64,000 nucleotides of DNA from Blautia sp. BIOML-A1 (GCF_009883055.1 NZ_WWVR01000007.1:1-64000); one strand, 5' to 3'; positions 8,774-18,111 are shown, numbered from the stretch's first letter. Numbers and translations: made by a program. Notes: generated from the sequence alone by a model not told the origin.

Positions 8774-8802
8774 ATTATAATCGAATTTTGTAAAAATGTA
8801 TA
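8774..8802 (-). promoter_or_regulatory. Probable zapA promoter
   Basis: Minus strand: TATACA (8802-8797), 17 bases, TATAAT (8779-8774). The -35 matches the consensus at four of six positions. The 197-base gap between ruvB and zapA holds nothing else recognisable. Confidence 0.5.
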
Positions 8803-8863
8803 GGAATTTTTAAGAAATCTTGCAAGTATTACATTTTAGGATTACTGTGCAGGTACTGAAAAA

Positions 8864-9862
8864 TCATGAAATCCTGTCGATTCCGAGATGTTTGTAGGCA
8901 AGTGCGGACGCTGTGCGCCCCCGCGGAGTTCTGTTGAGAAATCCATTCTGCAGAAGATACGGCTCGTAAACATCCTCCAGAGTACCCGCATCTTCACCGA
9001 TGGCCGCAGCCAGGGTCTCCAGTCCCACCGGGCCGCCCTGAAAATTCACAATCAGAGTCTTGAGAATTCTTCTGTCGATCTTGTCCAGGCCATACTGATC
9101 CACCTCGAGAAGATCCAGTGCAAAGACAGCCACCTCATAGGTGATCCTTCCATCATATTTGACCTGTGCAAAATCCCGGACTCTCTTAAGAAGGCGGTTT
9201 GCAAGACGCGGGGTTCCTCTCGAACGCTTGGCGATCTCCGCCGCACCTCTTTTGTCGATCTCGACTCCCAGAACATCTGCCGAACGAAGTATGATCGTCT
9301 GAAGTTCCTCTTTATTATAAAATTCCAGATGATGCATCACACCAAAACGGTCGCGAAGCGGTGCCGAGAGAAGCCCGGCCCTCGTCGTTGCGCCAACCAA
9401 AGTGAATTTCGGAAGATCCAGACGGATGGATCTGGCAGAGGCACCCTTGCCGATCATGATATCAATCGCAAAATCCTCCATTGCCGGATAGAGTACCTCC
9501 TCCACCTGACGGTTCAGACGATGAATCTCATCCACAAAAAGGACATCTCCCTCCTGAAGGTTATTCAGAATGGCCGCCATCTCTCCGGGTTTCTCGATTG
9601 CCGGTCCGGAGGTCACCTTCATATGAGTTCCCATCTCATTGGCAATGATTCCGGACAGAGTAGTCTTACCCAGACCCGGAGGACCGTAAAAAAGGACGTG
9701 ATCCAGTGCATCATGCCTCTGTTTGGCAGCTTCTATATATATTTTGAGTGTATTCTTGGTTTTTTCCTGACCAATGTATTCATCAAGAGTCTGCGGACGG
9801 AGGCTTCCCTCCAGCGGCAGATCCTCCTCTGTCACATCTGTTGTGATCATTCTTTTTTCCAT
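8864..9862 (-). CDS. ruvB: Holliday junction branch migration ATPase RuvB
   Basis: A 332-aa AAA+ motor that drives branch migration of Holliday junctions together with RuvA. Walker A GPPGLGKT (60-67), Walker B DEIH (111-114), the sensor stretch [10 protein letters not shown] and the arginine-finger region LRDRFG are all intact. The C-terminal winged-helix domain holds [19 protein letters not shown] at 9862 is 41 bases after ruvA. RuvC is not adjacent, unlike in many clostridia. Confidence 0.98.
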   Translation of the reverse strand: MEKRMITTDVTEEDLPLEGSLRPQTLDEYIGQEKTKNTLKIYIEAAKQRHDALDHVLFYGPPGLGKTTLSGIIANEMGTHMKVTSGPAIEKPGEMAAILNNLQEGDVLFVDEIHRLNRQVEEVLYPAMEDFAIDIMIGKGASARSIRLDLPKFTLVGATTRAGLLSAPLRDRFGVMHHLEFYNKEELQTIILRSADVLGVEIDKRGAAEIAKRSRGTPRLANRLLKRVRDFAQVKYDGRITYEVAVFALDLLEVDQYGLDKIDRRILKTLIVNFQGGPVGLETLAAAIGEDAGTLEDVYEPYLLQNGFLNRTPRGRTASALAYKHLGIDRIS

Positions 9863-9903
9863 CTATATCATCGCTCCATTGTATATTGCTGTAAACCCTG
9901 CCA

Positions 9904-10515
9904 TTATAGCTGCTTCAGGGCTGCTTTCAGGATTGCCTCCACATCACCCGGATCCACATCCGTAACCTTATGCACTGCCTTCAGTGCCTCGGAACTGCTG
10001 TATCCAAGAGCTGTCAACGCTTCCACAGCCTCCTGGCGTCCATCATGGAAATCTGTGTCATTCAGGTCTGCATTTTCCTGTTCATGCATCAGTTTCTTCT
10101 CAAATGCATCCTCCAGCTTCAGCTTGTCCTTCAGCTCAAGAATCAGCTTCTGCGCTGTCTTCTTGCCGATTCCCGGTGCCCTGGAAAGCGTCTTTACATC
10201 ATCGGAAAGCACTGCAAACCGCAGTTCATCGGCACTAAGCCCTGCGAGCACTCCCAGCGCTGCCTTCGGACCGATGCCATTCACACTGAGGAGCAGGCGG
10301 AACACCTGAAGGTCATCCTTATGCCAGAACCCGTACAGCTGCATGGCATCCTCTCTCACCTGGAAATAGGTATGGATCTTCACCTTTCCCTCCATGCGGG
10401 CTGCCTGCTCGATCGCCTCTCCTGTCATAAATATCTCATATCCGATCCCGCCTGTTTCTATGATCACAGAATTTTCTGTTATATCTGCCACCTGGCCGCA
10501 AATGAATGAAATCAT
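9904..10515 (-). CDS. ruvA: Holliday junction DNA-binding protein RuvA
   Basis: A 203-aa protein that binds four-way junctions as a tetramer and loads RuvB. Domain order: OB-fold (1-62, MISFICGQVADITENSVIIE), helix-hairpin-helix domain (about 70-140, with VNGIGPKAALGVL and APGIGKKTAQKLI), an acidic flexible linker, and domain III (about 155-203, EAVEALTALGYSSSEA), which contacts RuvB. First gene of the ruvAB operon, with a consensus promoter 45 bases upstream. Confidence 0.97.
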   Translation of the reverse strand: MISFICGQVADITENSVIIETGGIGYEIFMTGEAIEQAARMEGKVKIHTYFQVREDAMQLYGFWHKDDLQVFRLLLSVNGIGPKAALGVLAGLSADELRFAVLSDDVKTLSRAPGIGKKTAQKLILELKDKLKLEDAFEKKLMHEQENADLNDTDFHDGRQEAVEALTALGYSSSEALKAVHKVTDVDPGDVEAILKAALKQL

Positions 10516-10559
10516 GCAAAATCTACTCCCGCTTCAAATTAATTTTTTCCTGTTTTTCA

Positions 10560-10588
10560 ATCATAACATAACCCCGGGCAAAAAGCAA
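10560..10588 (-). promoter_or_regulatory. ruvAB promoter
   Basis: Minus strand: TTGCTT (10588-10583), 17 bases, TATGAT (10565-10560). It lies between the rnf terminator and ruvA, so ruvAB is transcribed separately from rnf. Confidence 0.6.
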
Positions 10589-10615
10589 ACATCTATTCGA
10601 GTCATTCCGGAATAT

Positions 10616-10663
10616 ACAAAATCCCGGCCGGAGAAAGAAAAGACTTCTTTCTCCGGCCGGGAT
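10616..10663 (-). terminator. rnf operon terminator
   Basis: Perfect 18-base arms beginning ATCCCGGCCGGAG (10621-10638 and 10646-10663) with a 7-base loop, followed on the minus strand by ATTTTGTATATT. It closes the rnf operon 23 bases past rnfB. Confidence 0.85.
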
Positions 10664-10685
10664 CGTATTTTTACCAATATGGGGT

Positions 10686-11477
10686 TTAGAGAATAACTTT
10701 TCTCGGACATGCTTCCTTACATGCACCGCAGTTTGTACATTTGTCATAATCAATATGTGCACAGAAATCTGTCACAGTGATCGCACCGTTCGGACAGGTC
10801 TTCTCGCACTTCTTACATCCGATGCATCCAATCTCGCAGGCTTCTGTGACTGCCTTTCCTTTGGCATGGGAGCTGCAGCCTACAAAAGTTTTCTGCTCAT
10901 ATGGTGCAAGCTCGATCAGATGATGCGGGCATTTTGCAATACATTTACCACAGGCTTTACATTTGTCGCGGTCAACCACTGCCACACCGTTAATGATATG
11001 GATCGCATCAAACGGACATGCCTTTACGCAGCTTCCGAATCCCATGCATCCATAGGAACAGGATTTTGCTCCGCCGCCCGGGACAAATGCCATCATTTCA
11101 CAGTCTTCCACACCTGTGTATGTATAATTGTCTTTTGTTTTTTCGCAGGTTCCTGTGCATTTTACGAACGCAGCCATACGGGTGCTCTCAACAACCTCCT
11201 GGCCCATGATCCCTGCAATAACTTTTCCTGCCGCTTCGCCGCCTACCGGACATGCATTGACAGGAGCTTCACCCTTGGCGATTGCTGCTGCCAGACCATC
11301 ACAGCCCGGGTATCCACAACCGCCGCAGTTATTTCCCGGAAGAGCCGCACGGACAGCAACCTCTCGTTCATCTACTTCTACCGCAAACTTCTTACCGGCT
11401 ACACCAAGGAAAATTCCAATAAAGAGGCCTACTGCTGCAACAACGACAGTTGCCACGATAATCGCATTCATATCCAT
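10686..11477 (-). CDS. rnfB: Rnf complex subunit B (multi-cluster ferredoxin)
   Basis: A 263-aa iron-sulfur subunit that takes electrons from reduced ferredoxin. It has an N-terminal membrane helix (about 5-27), then the NCGGCGYPGCDGLA cluster motif that starts the 4Fe-4S domain, followed by four CxxCxxCxxxCP-type ferredoxin motifs (GFGSCVKACP, CKACGKCIAKCP, CIGCKKCEKTCP, CTNCGACKEACP). The first of these has irregular spacing. ATG at 11477 has GGAGG upstream. It is the last gene of rnfCDGEAB, as in Clostridium and Acetobacterium. Confidence 0.95.
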   Translation of the reverse strand: MDMNAIIVATVVVAAVGLFIGIFLGVAGKKFAVEVDEREVAVRAALPGNNCGGCGYPGCDGLAAAIAKGEAPVNACPVGGEAAGKVIAGIMGQEVVESTRMAAFVKCTGTCEKTKDNYTYTGVEDCEMMAFVPGGGAKSCSYGCMGFGSCVKACPFDAIHIINGVAVVDRDKCKACGKCIAKCPHHLIELAPYEQKTFVGCSSHAKGKAVTEACEIGCIGCKKCEKTCPNGAITVTDFCAHIDYDKCTNCGACKEACPRKVIL

Positions 11478-11494
11478 AATCTCTGCCTCCTCTG

Positions 11495-12073
11495 TTACTT
11501 AATCAGTCCGGAGAATCCGAAGAAAGCAATCGCCATCAGACCTGCTGTGAGCAGGACAGTCGGGAAGCCTTTGAAAGATTCCGGAACATCGTTGAATTCA
11601 ATTTTTTCTCTGATACCAGCCATCAGAGTAATGGAAATGGTAAAACCAACTGCTGTGGCAAATCCGTTCACAGTTCCCTGAAGGATGTTGTAGCTTTTCT
11701 GTACGTTTGTCAGTGCAACACCGAGAACTGCACAGTTTGTTGTGATCAGAGGAAGATATACACCAAGTGACTGATAAAGTGCCGGCATACCTTTCTTGAG
11801 GAACATCTCAACAAACTGAACCAGTGCAGCGATAATAAGAATAAATACGATCGTCTGTAAATATTCCATACCTGTCGGCACCAGGATAAAGTTGTAGATC
11901 AGACCTGTTACAAAAGAGGACAATGTGATAACGAAAATAATCGCACCACCCATTCCGGCTGCTGTTTCAATTCTCTTGGATACACCGAAGAACGGGCAGA
12001 GTCCGAGGAACTGGCTCAGGACTACGTTGTTGACGATCGCAGAGCTTACCAGGATTAGTAATAATTCTTTCAT
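11495..12073 (-). CDS. rnfA: Rnf complex subunit A
   Basis: A 192-aa integral membrane subunit with six hydrophobic segments, starting MKELLLILVSSAIVNNVVLS and containing QFLGLCPFFGVSK, the family signature whose cysteine helps hold an intramembrane iron-sulfur centre. The ATG at 12073 overlaps the rnfE stop codon as ATGA and has AAAGGAGG upstream; a longer frame to 12130 is rejected. RnfA pairs with RnfE as inverted-topology homologues. Confidence 0.95.
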   Translation of the reverse strand: MKELLLILVSSAIVNNVVLSQFLGLCPFFGVSKRIETAAGMGGAIIFVITLSSFVTGLIYNFILVPTGMEYLQTIVFILIIAALVQFVEMFLKKGMPALYQSLGVYLPLITTNCAVLGVALTNVQKSYNILQGTVNGFATAVGFTISITLMAGIREKIEFNDVPESFKGFPTVLLTAGLMAIAFFGFSGLIK

Positions 12074-12786
12074 GCTTCCTTGCCTCCTTTGCACATTGTA
12101 TTGTTGCAGGTATCGCAGCCTGAACAGCATCCACAGCCTTCACTTGGATCAATACCTCTCTTTGCTGCACCGATCTTAAACTTGTTCTGAAGTGCTGCAA
12201 GCATGGCAAGAACAAAGAAAGCTCCAGGCGCAAGGATAAAGATCGTGATCGGCTCATAGCCCATCTTTCCGGCTGCCGCATCAGCAAGCGGAAGGATCTG
12301 ACGTCCGAAGAGTTGTCCTGCACCAAGAAGTTCACGTACTGCACCGATACAGGTGATACTTAAAGTAAAACCAAGTCCCATGCCAATACCATCAAAGAGT
12401 GACGGAATCGGAGGATTCTTTGAAGCATAAGCCTCTGCACGGCCAAGAATGATACAGTTTACAACAATAAGAGGAATATAAATTCCAAGTGCAGAATAAA
12501 GACTCGGAATGAATCCCTCTAACAGCATCTGCACGATGGTTACAAAAGATGCAACGACAACGATAAAGGCCGGCATACGAACTCCATCCGGAATAAACTT
12601 CCGAAGAAGGGAGATCATAAGGTTGGACATTGCCAGAACTACAGTTGTAGTCAGACCCATTCCGATACCGTTGATCGCAGATGTAGTAACCGCCAGTGTA
12701 GGACACATACCCAGCACCAGCACAAAAGTCGGGTTTTCTTTGATAATACCGTTTACAAGACGTTCTGCAGGTGTATTTGCTTTCAT
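12070..12786 (-). CDS. rnfE: Rnf complex subunit E
   Basis: A 238-aa polytopic subunit, homologous to RnfA, beginning MKANTPAERLVNGIIKENPT with the conserved VLGMCPTLAVTTSAINGIGMG. The C-terminal tail has an unusual cysteine-rich end, GCGCCSGCDTCNNTMCKGG, beyond the last membrane helix; it may bind metal. ATG at 12786 overlaps the rnfG stop by 4 bases, and the gene's own stop overlaps rnfA. Such coupling is expected for fixed-stoichiometry subunits. Confidence 0.95.
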   Translation of the reverse strand: MKANTPAERLVNGIIKENPTFVLVLGMCPTLAVTTSAINGIGMGLTTTVVLAMSNLMISLLRKFIPDGVRMPAFIVVVASFVTIVQMLLEGFIPSLYSALGIYIPLIVVNCIILGRAEAYASKNPPIPSLFDGIGMGLGFTLSITCIGAVRELLGAGQLFGRQILPLADAAAGKMGYEPITIFILAPGAFFVLAMLAALQNKFKIGAAKRGIDPSEGCGCCSGCDTCNNTMCKGGKEA

Positions 12787-13388
12787 GACTCTGCTCCTCC
12801 TTCCACATAACGAAATGCACAAAGGCCGGCATTTACACCGTTTGTCATGGCATTTGTAGTAATTGTGGCACCACTGATGGCATCGATCTGATCGTCAGAT
12901 GTGGCCCCTGTCTTGGTGTACTCGAATTTTTCTACTTTTTTGTCCTTGAACTGATCCTGGAAATCCGGATTTTTGGCCTTCATACCAAGTCCTGCAGTCT
13001 CGCTGATGGACAGGATGGAAATTCCATTTAAAGTTCCGTCATTCTGAATTCCCATGGTAAACTGGATATCTCCGCCATATCCTTCAGAATCTGTGACATT
13101 GAGTGCATAGCCGATCGTCTCGCCGGAAGCATCCTTCGCTTCCATGACTTCATTGATCGTCTGTGCGTTAAAATTGTTTTCTGCAAGGTTTGCTGCCAGT
13201 GCATCGGCATCCACTTCACATGGTTCAAAGCTGTCTGCATCTTCAAATACAGCCTTGTATGCCTCCTGCTTGGACTGTTCCTGCTGCTGTGCGATAGGGC
13301 CTTCCGTGATATCCTGGACTACGCCAAGAGCCAGACCTGCCACAAGCGTGATCGCAGTGATCGCGATCGTATCTTTTACAATACTCAT
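12783..13388 (-). CDS. rnfG: Rnf complex subunit G (covalent FMN)
   Basis: A 201-aa subunit with one N-terminal membrane helix (about 7-27) and an extracytoplasmic FMN-binding domain. The flavinylation motif is visible as SGATITTNA, in which a threonine carries FMN through a phosphoester bond. The stretch ISETAGLGMKAKNPDFQDQF is also characteristic. Flavinylation needs an ApbE-type transferase, which is not encoded in this window. Start and stop both overlap the neighbours by 4 bases. Confidence 0.95.
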   Translation of the reverse strand: MSIVKDTIAITAITLVAGLALGVVQDITEGPIAQQQEQSKQEAYKAVFEDADSFEPCEVDADALAANLAENNFNAQTINEVMEAKDASGETIGYALNVTDSEGYGGDIQFTMGIQNDGTLNGISILSISETAGLGMKAKNPDFQDQFKDKKVEKFEYTKTGATSDDQIDAISGATITTNAMTNGVNAGLCAFRYVEGGAES

Positions 13389-14365
13389 GCTTTCTTACCT
13401 CCTTTTCCAAAGGCAACCGGTTTGGTCACTTTCTCGATCAGCGGTACCAGAAGGTTACAGAAGATGATCGCATAGGAAACACCCTCTGCGGATCCGCCAA
13501 AGAGACGGAAGATCGCGGTAACAACACCAAGACAGCATCCGTAGATCAGCTGGCCCTTCGGTGTGATCGGAGTTGTTACATAGTCTGTCGCCATGAACCA
13601 TGCACCAAGCATAAGTCCGCCGCCGAACAGATGGCTGAAAAGATAGTTCACATCAAAGCCTTTGCCTGTTCCAAGCATATAAAAGATCACAAATACTGCA
13701 AAGCTTCCGATATATGTAAGCGGGATCTTGAGATCAATGACCTTGAATGCAAGGAGGATCACTGCACCGATCAGGATCGCAAGAGCAGAAGTTTCTCCGA
13801 TGGTTCCATGAATGTTACCGATGAACAGATTTTTTACAGAAATGGAATCTGCTGTGAATCCGCTGTTCTTAAGCTCTGCAAGTGCAGTTGCTCCTGTAAC
13901 GGTATCAATGCAATGATATCCGCTCAGCTTGTCCACTGCAAAATCGGTCATTTTACCTGTGAAAGAAATCATCAGGAAGCATCTTGCAGCCAGTGCCGGG
14001 TTCATAAAGTTCTGTCCAAGTCCGCCAAAAAGCTGCTTTACAACGATGATCGCAAAAGCACTGCCAAGTACAGGCATCCACAGCGGGATCTGAGGCGGCA
14101 TATTGAGTGCAAGCAGAAGTCCTGTAACTGCTGCACTGAAATCAGTAACGGTATTCTTTTTATGCATAAGACGGTCATACAGCCATTCAAAAAATACGCT
14201 GGATGCTACCGTCACAAGTACAACAAGAAATGCACGGAAGCCGAAGTTCCAGATACCAAACAGTGTGGTTGGAAGCAGTGCAAGCACGACAAGCTGCATG
14301 ATCCGACCTGTTGTCATTTTGTCCCTGACATGAGGATTAGATGATACATTTAACATTTGTTCCAT
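13385..14365 (-). CDS. rnfD: Rnf complex subunit D (covalent FMN)
   Basis: A 326-aa polytopic membrane subunit, NqrB/RnfD family. The N-terminus SSNPHVRDKMTTGRIM is typical, and the covalent FMN site is visible as TGATALAEL. GGLGQNFMNPALAARCFLM and SEGVSYAIIFCNLLVPLIE are other conserved parts. GGGAGGGAACAAA precedes the ATG. It lies 14 bases downstream of rnfC and overlaps rnfG. Confidence 0.95.
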   Translation of the reverse strand: MEQMLNVSSNPHVRDKMTTGRIMQLVVLALLPTTLFGIWNFGFRAFLVVLVTVASSVFFEWLYDRLMHKKNTVTDFSAAVTGLLLALNMPPQIPLWMPVLGSAFAIIVVKQLFGGLGQNFMNPALAARCFLMISFTGKMTDFAVDKLSGYHCIDTVTGATALAELKNSGFTADSISVKNLFIGNIHGTIGETSALAILIGAVILLAFKVIDLKIPLTYIGSFAVFVIFYMLGTGKGFDVNYLFSHLFGGGLMLGAWFMATDYVTTPITPKGQLIYGCCLGVVTAIFRLFGGSAEGVSYAIIFCNLLVPLIEKVTKPVAFGKGGKKA

Positions 14366-14379
14366 TTTGTTCCCTCCCC

Positions 14380-15702
14380 CTATTTCTTCTTACGGCTGGC
14401 AAGAACCATTTTTCGCATGGATTTGATACTCTGGGTCAACGGTCTCTTTGCCGGGCAGATGTAACTGCAGCATCCGCACTCACAGCACTCCATACCATCC
14501 AGGGCTTCAAAGCCTGCCATATCACCACGTTCAGCCAGCGTAGCCAGACGTGCCGGAAGAACATGACCTGGACAGACACTTACGCAGCGTCCGCAGTTGA
14601 TACACGCTGTCTGGATCTTCTGTGCTTCAGCTACTGCATCATGTTCCAGGAAAAGGAACGCAGATGTTGTCTTTGTACATGGAATATGAAGCTCATACAG
14701 CGGGAATCCCATCATCGGACCACCGGAAATAATCTTTTCGATCTTTGCTTTCAGTCCTCCTGCCGCATCGATCAGCTCTGACATATCTGTTCCTGTATAG
14801 ACACTGAAGTTCTTAGGCGCTTTAATACCATCACCTGTTATCGTTACAACTCTGTCCACAACTGGTTTTCCCAGAATCACCGCTTCATATATAGCAATAA
14901 CAGTTGCAACGTTATCTACCACACATCCGACATCTGCCGGGAGCATTGTGGAATTGATCTCTCTGCCGGTTGTGGCATAGATCAGAGTACGCTCACCACC
15001 CTGTGGATATTTGGTCATAACTTCTTTGACTTCGATTCTCGGGATATCCTTTACCAGTTTCTGCATCTTTTCGATACAGTCCGGTTTGTTATCCTCAATG
15101 CAGATATAGCCTTTGGCAGAATCAAAGAGTTTAAGGATCACCTTAAGTCCTTCTACAACCTTCTCCGGCTCTTCCAGCATTCTTCGATAGTCACTTGTAA
15201 TATAAGGTTCACACTCTGCACCGTTTACCAGTACATATTCAATCTTGGAAGGATCCTTCGGTGCCAGCTTGACATGGGTCGGGAATCCGGCTCCACCCAT
15301 ACCAACAACTCCGCCTTCCTTGATACGGTTCAGGATCTCTTCTTTCGTCAGATCCTCAAGTGCAGCAGGAACAAACTCTACTTCCTGATACTGCTGGTCA
15401 TTATCTACGATGACTGCATCAACCATTGCCCCTGTAGCATTCAGTCTCTTCTCGATGCCCTTGACGGTACCGGATACAGATGCATGCTGAGGTACCGATA
15501 CAAATCCGCCTGCATCGGCAATCTTCTGTCCTGCAAGAACCTGGTCACCTTTTTTGACACACGGAACAGATGGAGCTCCAATGTGCTGAGACATCAGATA
15601 GACCATATCTCCCTTTGGGAGATACTTCTCAACCGGCTGGTTCTTTGCCAGTTCCTTACCTTCGTAAGGATGGATTCCGCCTTTAAAGGTCAGTTTTCCC
15701 AT
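14380..15702 (-). CDS. rnfC: Rnf complex subunit C (NADH-binding)
   Basis: A 440-aa peripheral subunit that reduces NAD+ with ferredoxin-derived electrons. The N-terminal barrel-sandwich segment (FKGGIHPYEGKELAKNQP) is followed by the NADH/FMN-binding Rossmann part (GVVGMGGAGFPTHVKL and NGAECEPYITSDYRRMLE), an SLBB-like segment, and two 4Fe-4S motifs (CINCGRCVSVCP and CCECGCCSYICP). ATG at 15702 with AAAGGAGG is preferred to a longer frame starting at 15813. It is the first gene of the operon; the 178-base divergent gap to the yprB-like gene must hold the rnf promoter, but I could not place it with confidence. Confidence 0.95.
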   Translation of the reverse strand: MGKLTFKGGIHPYEGKELAKNQPVEKYLPKGDMVYLMSQHIGAPSVPCVKKGDQVLAGQKIADAGGFVSVPQHASVSGTVKGIEKRLNATGAMVDAVIVDNDQQYQEVEFVPAALEDLTKEEILNRIKEGGVVGMGGAGFPTHVKLAPKDPSKIEYVLVNGAECEPYITSDYRRMLEEPEKVVEGLKVILKLFDSAKGYICIEDNKPDCIEKMQKLVKDIPRIEVKEVMTKYPQGGERTLIYATTGREINSTMLPADVGCVVDNVATVIAIYEAVILGKPVVDRVVTITGDGIKAPKNFSVYTGTDMSELIDAAGGLKAKIEKIISGGPMMGFPLYELHIPCTKTTSAFLFLEHDAVAEAQKIQTACINCGRCVSVCPGHVLPARLATLAERGDMAGFEALDGMECCECGCCSYICPAKRPLTQSIKSMRKMVLASRKKK

Positions 15703-15880
15703 ATATTCGTTTCCTCCTTTTTCATGAGCTCTGCCCAGAACGACCTGCTCATGTTTATTTTCTTTCTGATGATATCGCAAAACCCTATTTATACTATACA
15801 TCTTTTTCTTCAAAAATTCACTACCAAATTTTCAAAATATTGTGTATAATCAAATACAATCAAGAAAGGAAAAATATCAC

Positions 15881-16924
15881 ATGATTGTTAAAAAAATGCC
15901 GATTTTACAAGGGTTTCCGACCCCTGATACTGTTAAATTTTTGTCGAGTACAGAATTAAAATTGTCAGAATTTACACCTGTTTTTTATGATATTGAGACT
16001 ACAGGTTTATCCAGATATTCCACCTTTGTCTACCTCATCGGAGCCGTCAAATGGGAACAGAATCAGTGGATCCTCACACAGTGGCTCGGAGAATCTCCGG
16101 AAGAAGAAGCCTTGATCATTCGCGAATTCACTAACTATCTACAGGATTCAACCTATACGATCCAGTACAACGGAGATCGTTTTGACCAGCCCTATCTTGA
16201 AGAACGCTGCCGAAAAAATGAGCTTCCGTCTCCATTTGAAGGACTCGCCTCAATCGATGTCTATCAGGTACTTAAATCCTGTCAAAGTTTGTTTAAATTA
16301 TCACGAATGAAGCAGCCTGACCTGGAAAATCTCTTCCCTTCCATGCACAGAATCTACTGTGATGGAGGACAGTGTATCCGCCTGTACCGCTCCTATATGA
16401 AAAAAAAGGATCCAAAAGCACTGGAAACTGTGCTCGGACACAACCAGGAAGACTTACATGGTCTCGGACTTGTCTTTACGCTTCTGAGTTACAGATCACT
16501 CTATCTCGGAAAATACGAGCCTTCTGCAATCCGCATTCATGATCAGCAGGAGCTCGTGATCACACTGAAGCTAGAGCATCCGGTACCGATATCTGTCTCC
16601 TGTGTCACAGATGAATTTTACTTTACCGCCGACAGAGAGGAAGCACGTCTGCTTCTCCATCTAAAAAACGGAAAGCTCCGACAATACTACTCCAATTATA
16701 AGGATTACGAGTATCTTCCCGGAGAAGATCAGGCAATTCCCAAATCCCTCAGCCGCTATATGGACAAAAGTCTTCGAATGCCGGCCACACCTCAGACCTG
16801 TTATACATGGTTTCAATGTGACAAAAATTTTCTTAACAGCACTTCCATGCAAATGCAGTATCTGACACACTCTCTTCCCTGTCTTCTCAACAATCTCGGA
16901 ACCAGGCGTACAAGTCCTTCTTAA
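15881..16924 (+). CDS. YprB-like RNase H-fold nuclease
   Basis: A 347-aa protein with a DEDD-type exonuclease fold. The metal ligands are visible as YDIETTGLS (about residue 37-45), NGDRFDQPYL and HNQEDLHGL, matching the YprB family. The target is unknown; the fold fits a 3'-5' exonuclease acting on nucleic acid. ATG at 15881 is preceded by AAGAAAGGA; a longer frame to 15842 lacks a binding site and would run through the -10 TATAAT at 15845-15850. It is divergent from rnf and ends in a bidirectional terminator. Confidence 0.82.
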   Translation: MIVKKMPILQGFPTPDTVKFLSSTELKLSEFTPVFYDIETTGLSRYSTFVYLIGAVKWEQNQWILTQWLGESPEEEALIIREFTNYLQDSTYTIQYNGDRFDQPYLEERCRKNELPSPFEGLASIDVYQVLKSCQSLFKLSRMKQPDLENLFPSMHRIYCDGGQCIRLYRSYMKKKDPKALETVLGHNQEDLHGLGLVFTLLSYRSLYLGKYEPSAIRIHDQQELVITLKLEHPVPISVSCVTDEFYFTADREEARLLLHLKNGKLRQYYSNYKDYEYLPGEDQAIPKSLSRYMDKSLRMPATPQTCYTWFQCDKNFLNSTSMQMQYLTHSLPCLLNNLGTRRTSPS

Positions 16925-16943
16925 GGCTTTGCAATACTTATTC

Positions 16944-16971
16944 GGAAATTTACAAAGTAATTTCCAAATAA
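16944..16971. repeat. Copy 2 of the short palindromic repeat
   Basis: GGAAATTTACAAAGTAATTTCC followed by AAATAAA, just after the yprB-like gene. An imperfect palindrome related to the copies at 8191 and 56260. Confidence 0.4.
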
Positions 16972-16974
16972 AAC

Positions 16975-17013
16975 AAAAAATCCCGGCAGATCTTAAGTCT
17001 GCCGGGATTTAAT
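16975..17013. terminator. Bidirectional terminator
   Basis: Thirteen-base arms AAATCCCGGCAGA and TCTGCCGGGATTT around a 7-base loop, with A-rich and T-rich flanks. It serves both the yprB-like gene and the rpsA operon. Confidence 0.8.
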
Positions 17014-17028
17014 ATTCTCGAGAACTAA

Positions 17029-18111
17029 TTAAGCTTCTGTATCTTCTTCTGCCTGTGCAGGAGCTTCCAGTGCTTTCATGCTGAGGCTGATCTTCTTGTC
17101 TTCACCGTTGAAGTCAACAACCTTTGCCTCGATTTCCTGTCCGATGGAAAGTACATCAGATGGTTTTGCAACGTGCTCTCTGGAAATCTGGGATACGTGA
17201 AGAAGTGCATCGATTCCAGGTGCCAGTTCAACAAATGCACCAAAATCTGTCATACGGGCAACTTTACCAGTTACAACGTTTCCTACTGCAAATTTCTCTG
17301 CAGCTGTCAGCCATGGATTCTCTTCCGGGAATTTCATGGAAAGTGCAATCTTGTCTCCATTAATCTCTTTGATCATAACTTTAACTTCATCGCCAACGTT
17401 GAATACTTTCTTCGGATTCTCTACTCTGCCCCAGGACATTTCGGAAATATGAAGAAGTCCGTCTGCTCCGCCAAGATCGATGAATGCACCGAAATCTGTA
17501 ACGTTCTTAACAGTACCTGTAACAACATCACCAACGTTGATCTTTTCCATGAGTTCTTTCTGTTTCTCTGCTTTCTCAGCAAGAAGAAGCTGTTTACGGT
17601 TACCGATGATACGGCGTCTTCTCGGGTTGAACTCTGTGATCACGAATTCGATTTCCTGATCTGCGTATTTGGAAAGATCTTTCTCATAAGTATCGGATAC
17701 AAGGCTTGCAGGGATGAATACTCTTGCTTCATCAATGTTTACACAAAGTCCGCCATCCAGTACCTGTGTTACAGGTGCTTTGAGTACTTCCTGAGATTCA
17801 AAAGCAGCTTCCAGACGTTTGTTGCCTTTCTCTGCAGCAAGACGTTTGTATGTCAGGATAACCTGTCCCTCTCCATCATTTACTTTCAGGACTTTTGCTT
17901 CCATAGTATCACCAACTTTAACTGCATCGGTAAGTACCAGGGAAGAATCGTTGGAATATTCATTCTTTGTGATGATACCATCTGCTTTATAACCGATATT
18001 CAGGATGATCTCATCCTCTTTGACATCGATAACAGTACCCTGTACGATCTCTCCATTTCTGATTGTTTTTACGGAATCCTCCAGCATCTGTTCAAAACTT
18101 AATTCTGACAT
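17029..18111 (-). CDS. rpsA: 30S ribosomal protein S1 homologue
   Basis: A 360-aa RNA-binding protein with four S1 domains, at about residues 16-85, 105-170, 185-255 and 270-340; the third and fourth are the clearest (GDVVTGTVKNVTDFGAFIDL and GNVVTGKVARMTDFGAFVEL). The C-terminus is acidic. ATG at 18111 with GAGGAGG is chosen. The start lies 20 bases inside the ispH coding region. In many clostridia IspH and S1 are fused in one polypeptide; here they are separate but overlapping. It may act in translation or mRNA handling. Confidence 0.9.
   Translation of the reverse strand: MSELSFEQMLEDSVKTIRNGEIVQGTVIDVKEDEIILNIGYKADGIITKNEYSNDSSLVLTDAVKVGDTMEAKVLKVNDGEGQVILTYKRLAAEKGNKRLEAAFESQEVLKAPVTQVLDGGLCVNIDEARVFIPASLVSDTYEKDLSKYADQEIEFVITEFNPRRRRIIGNRKQLLLAEKAEKQKELMEKINVGDVVTGTVKNVTDFGAFIDLGGADGLLHISEMSWGRVENPKKVFNVGDEVKVMIKEINGDKIALSMKFPEENPWLTAAEKFAVGNVVTGKVARMTDFGAFVELAPGIDALLHVSQISREHVAKPSDVLSIGQEIEAKVVDFNGEDKKISLSMKALEAPAQAEEDTEA

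Noticed and set aside
8888..10309. Plus-strand frame of 473 residues across ruvB and ruvA
   Set aside because: Antisense to two certain genes; Cys/Ser/His-rich shadow composition without a recognisable domain.
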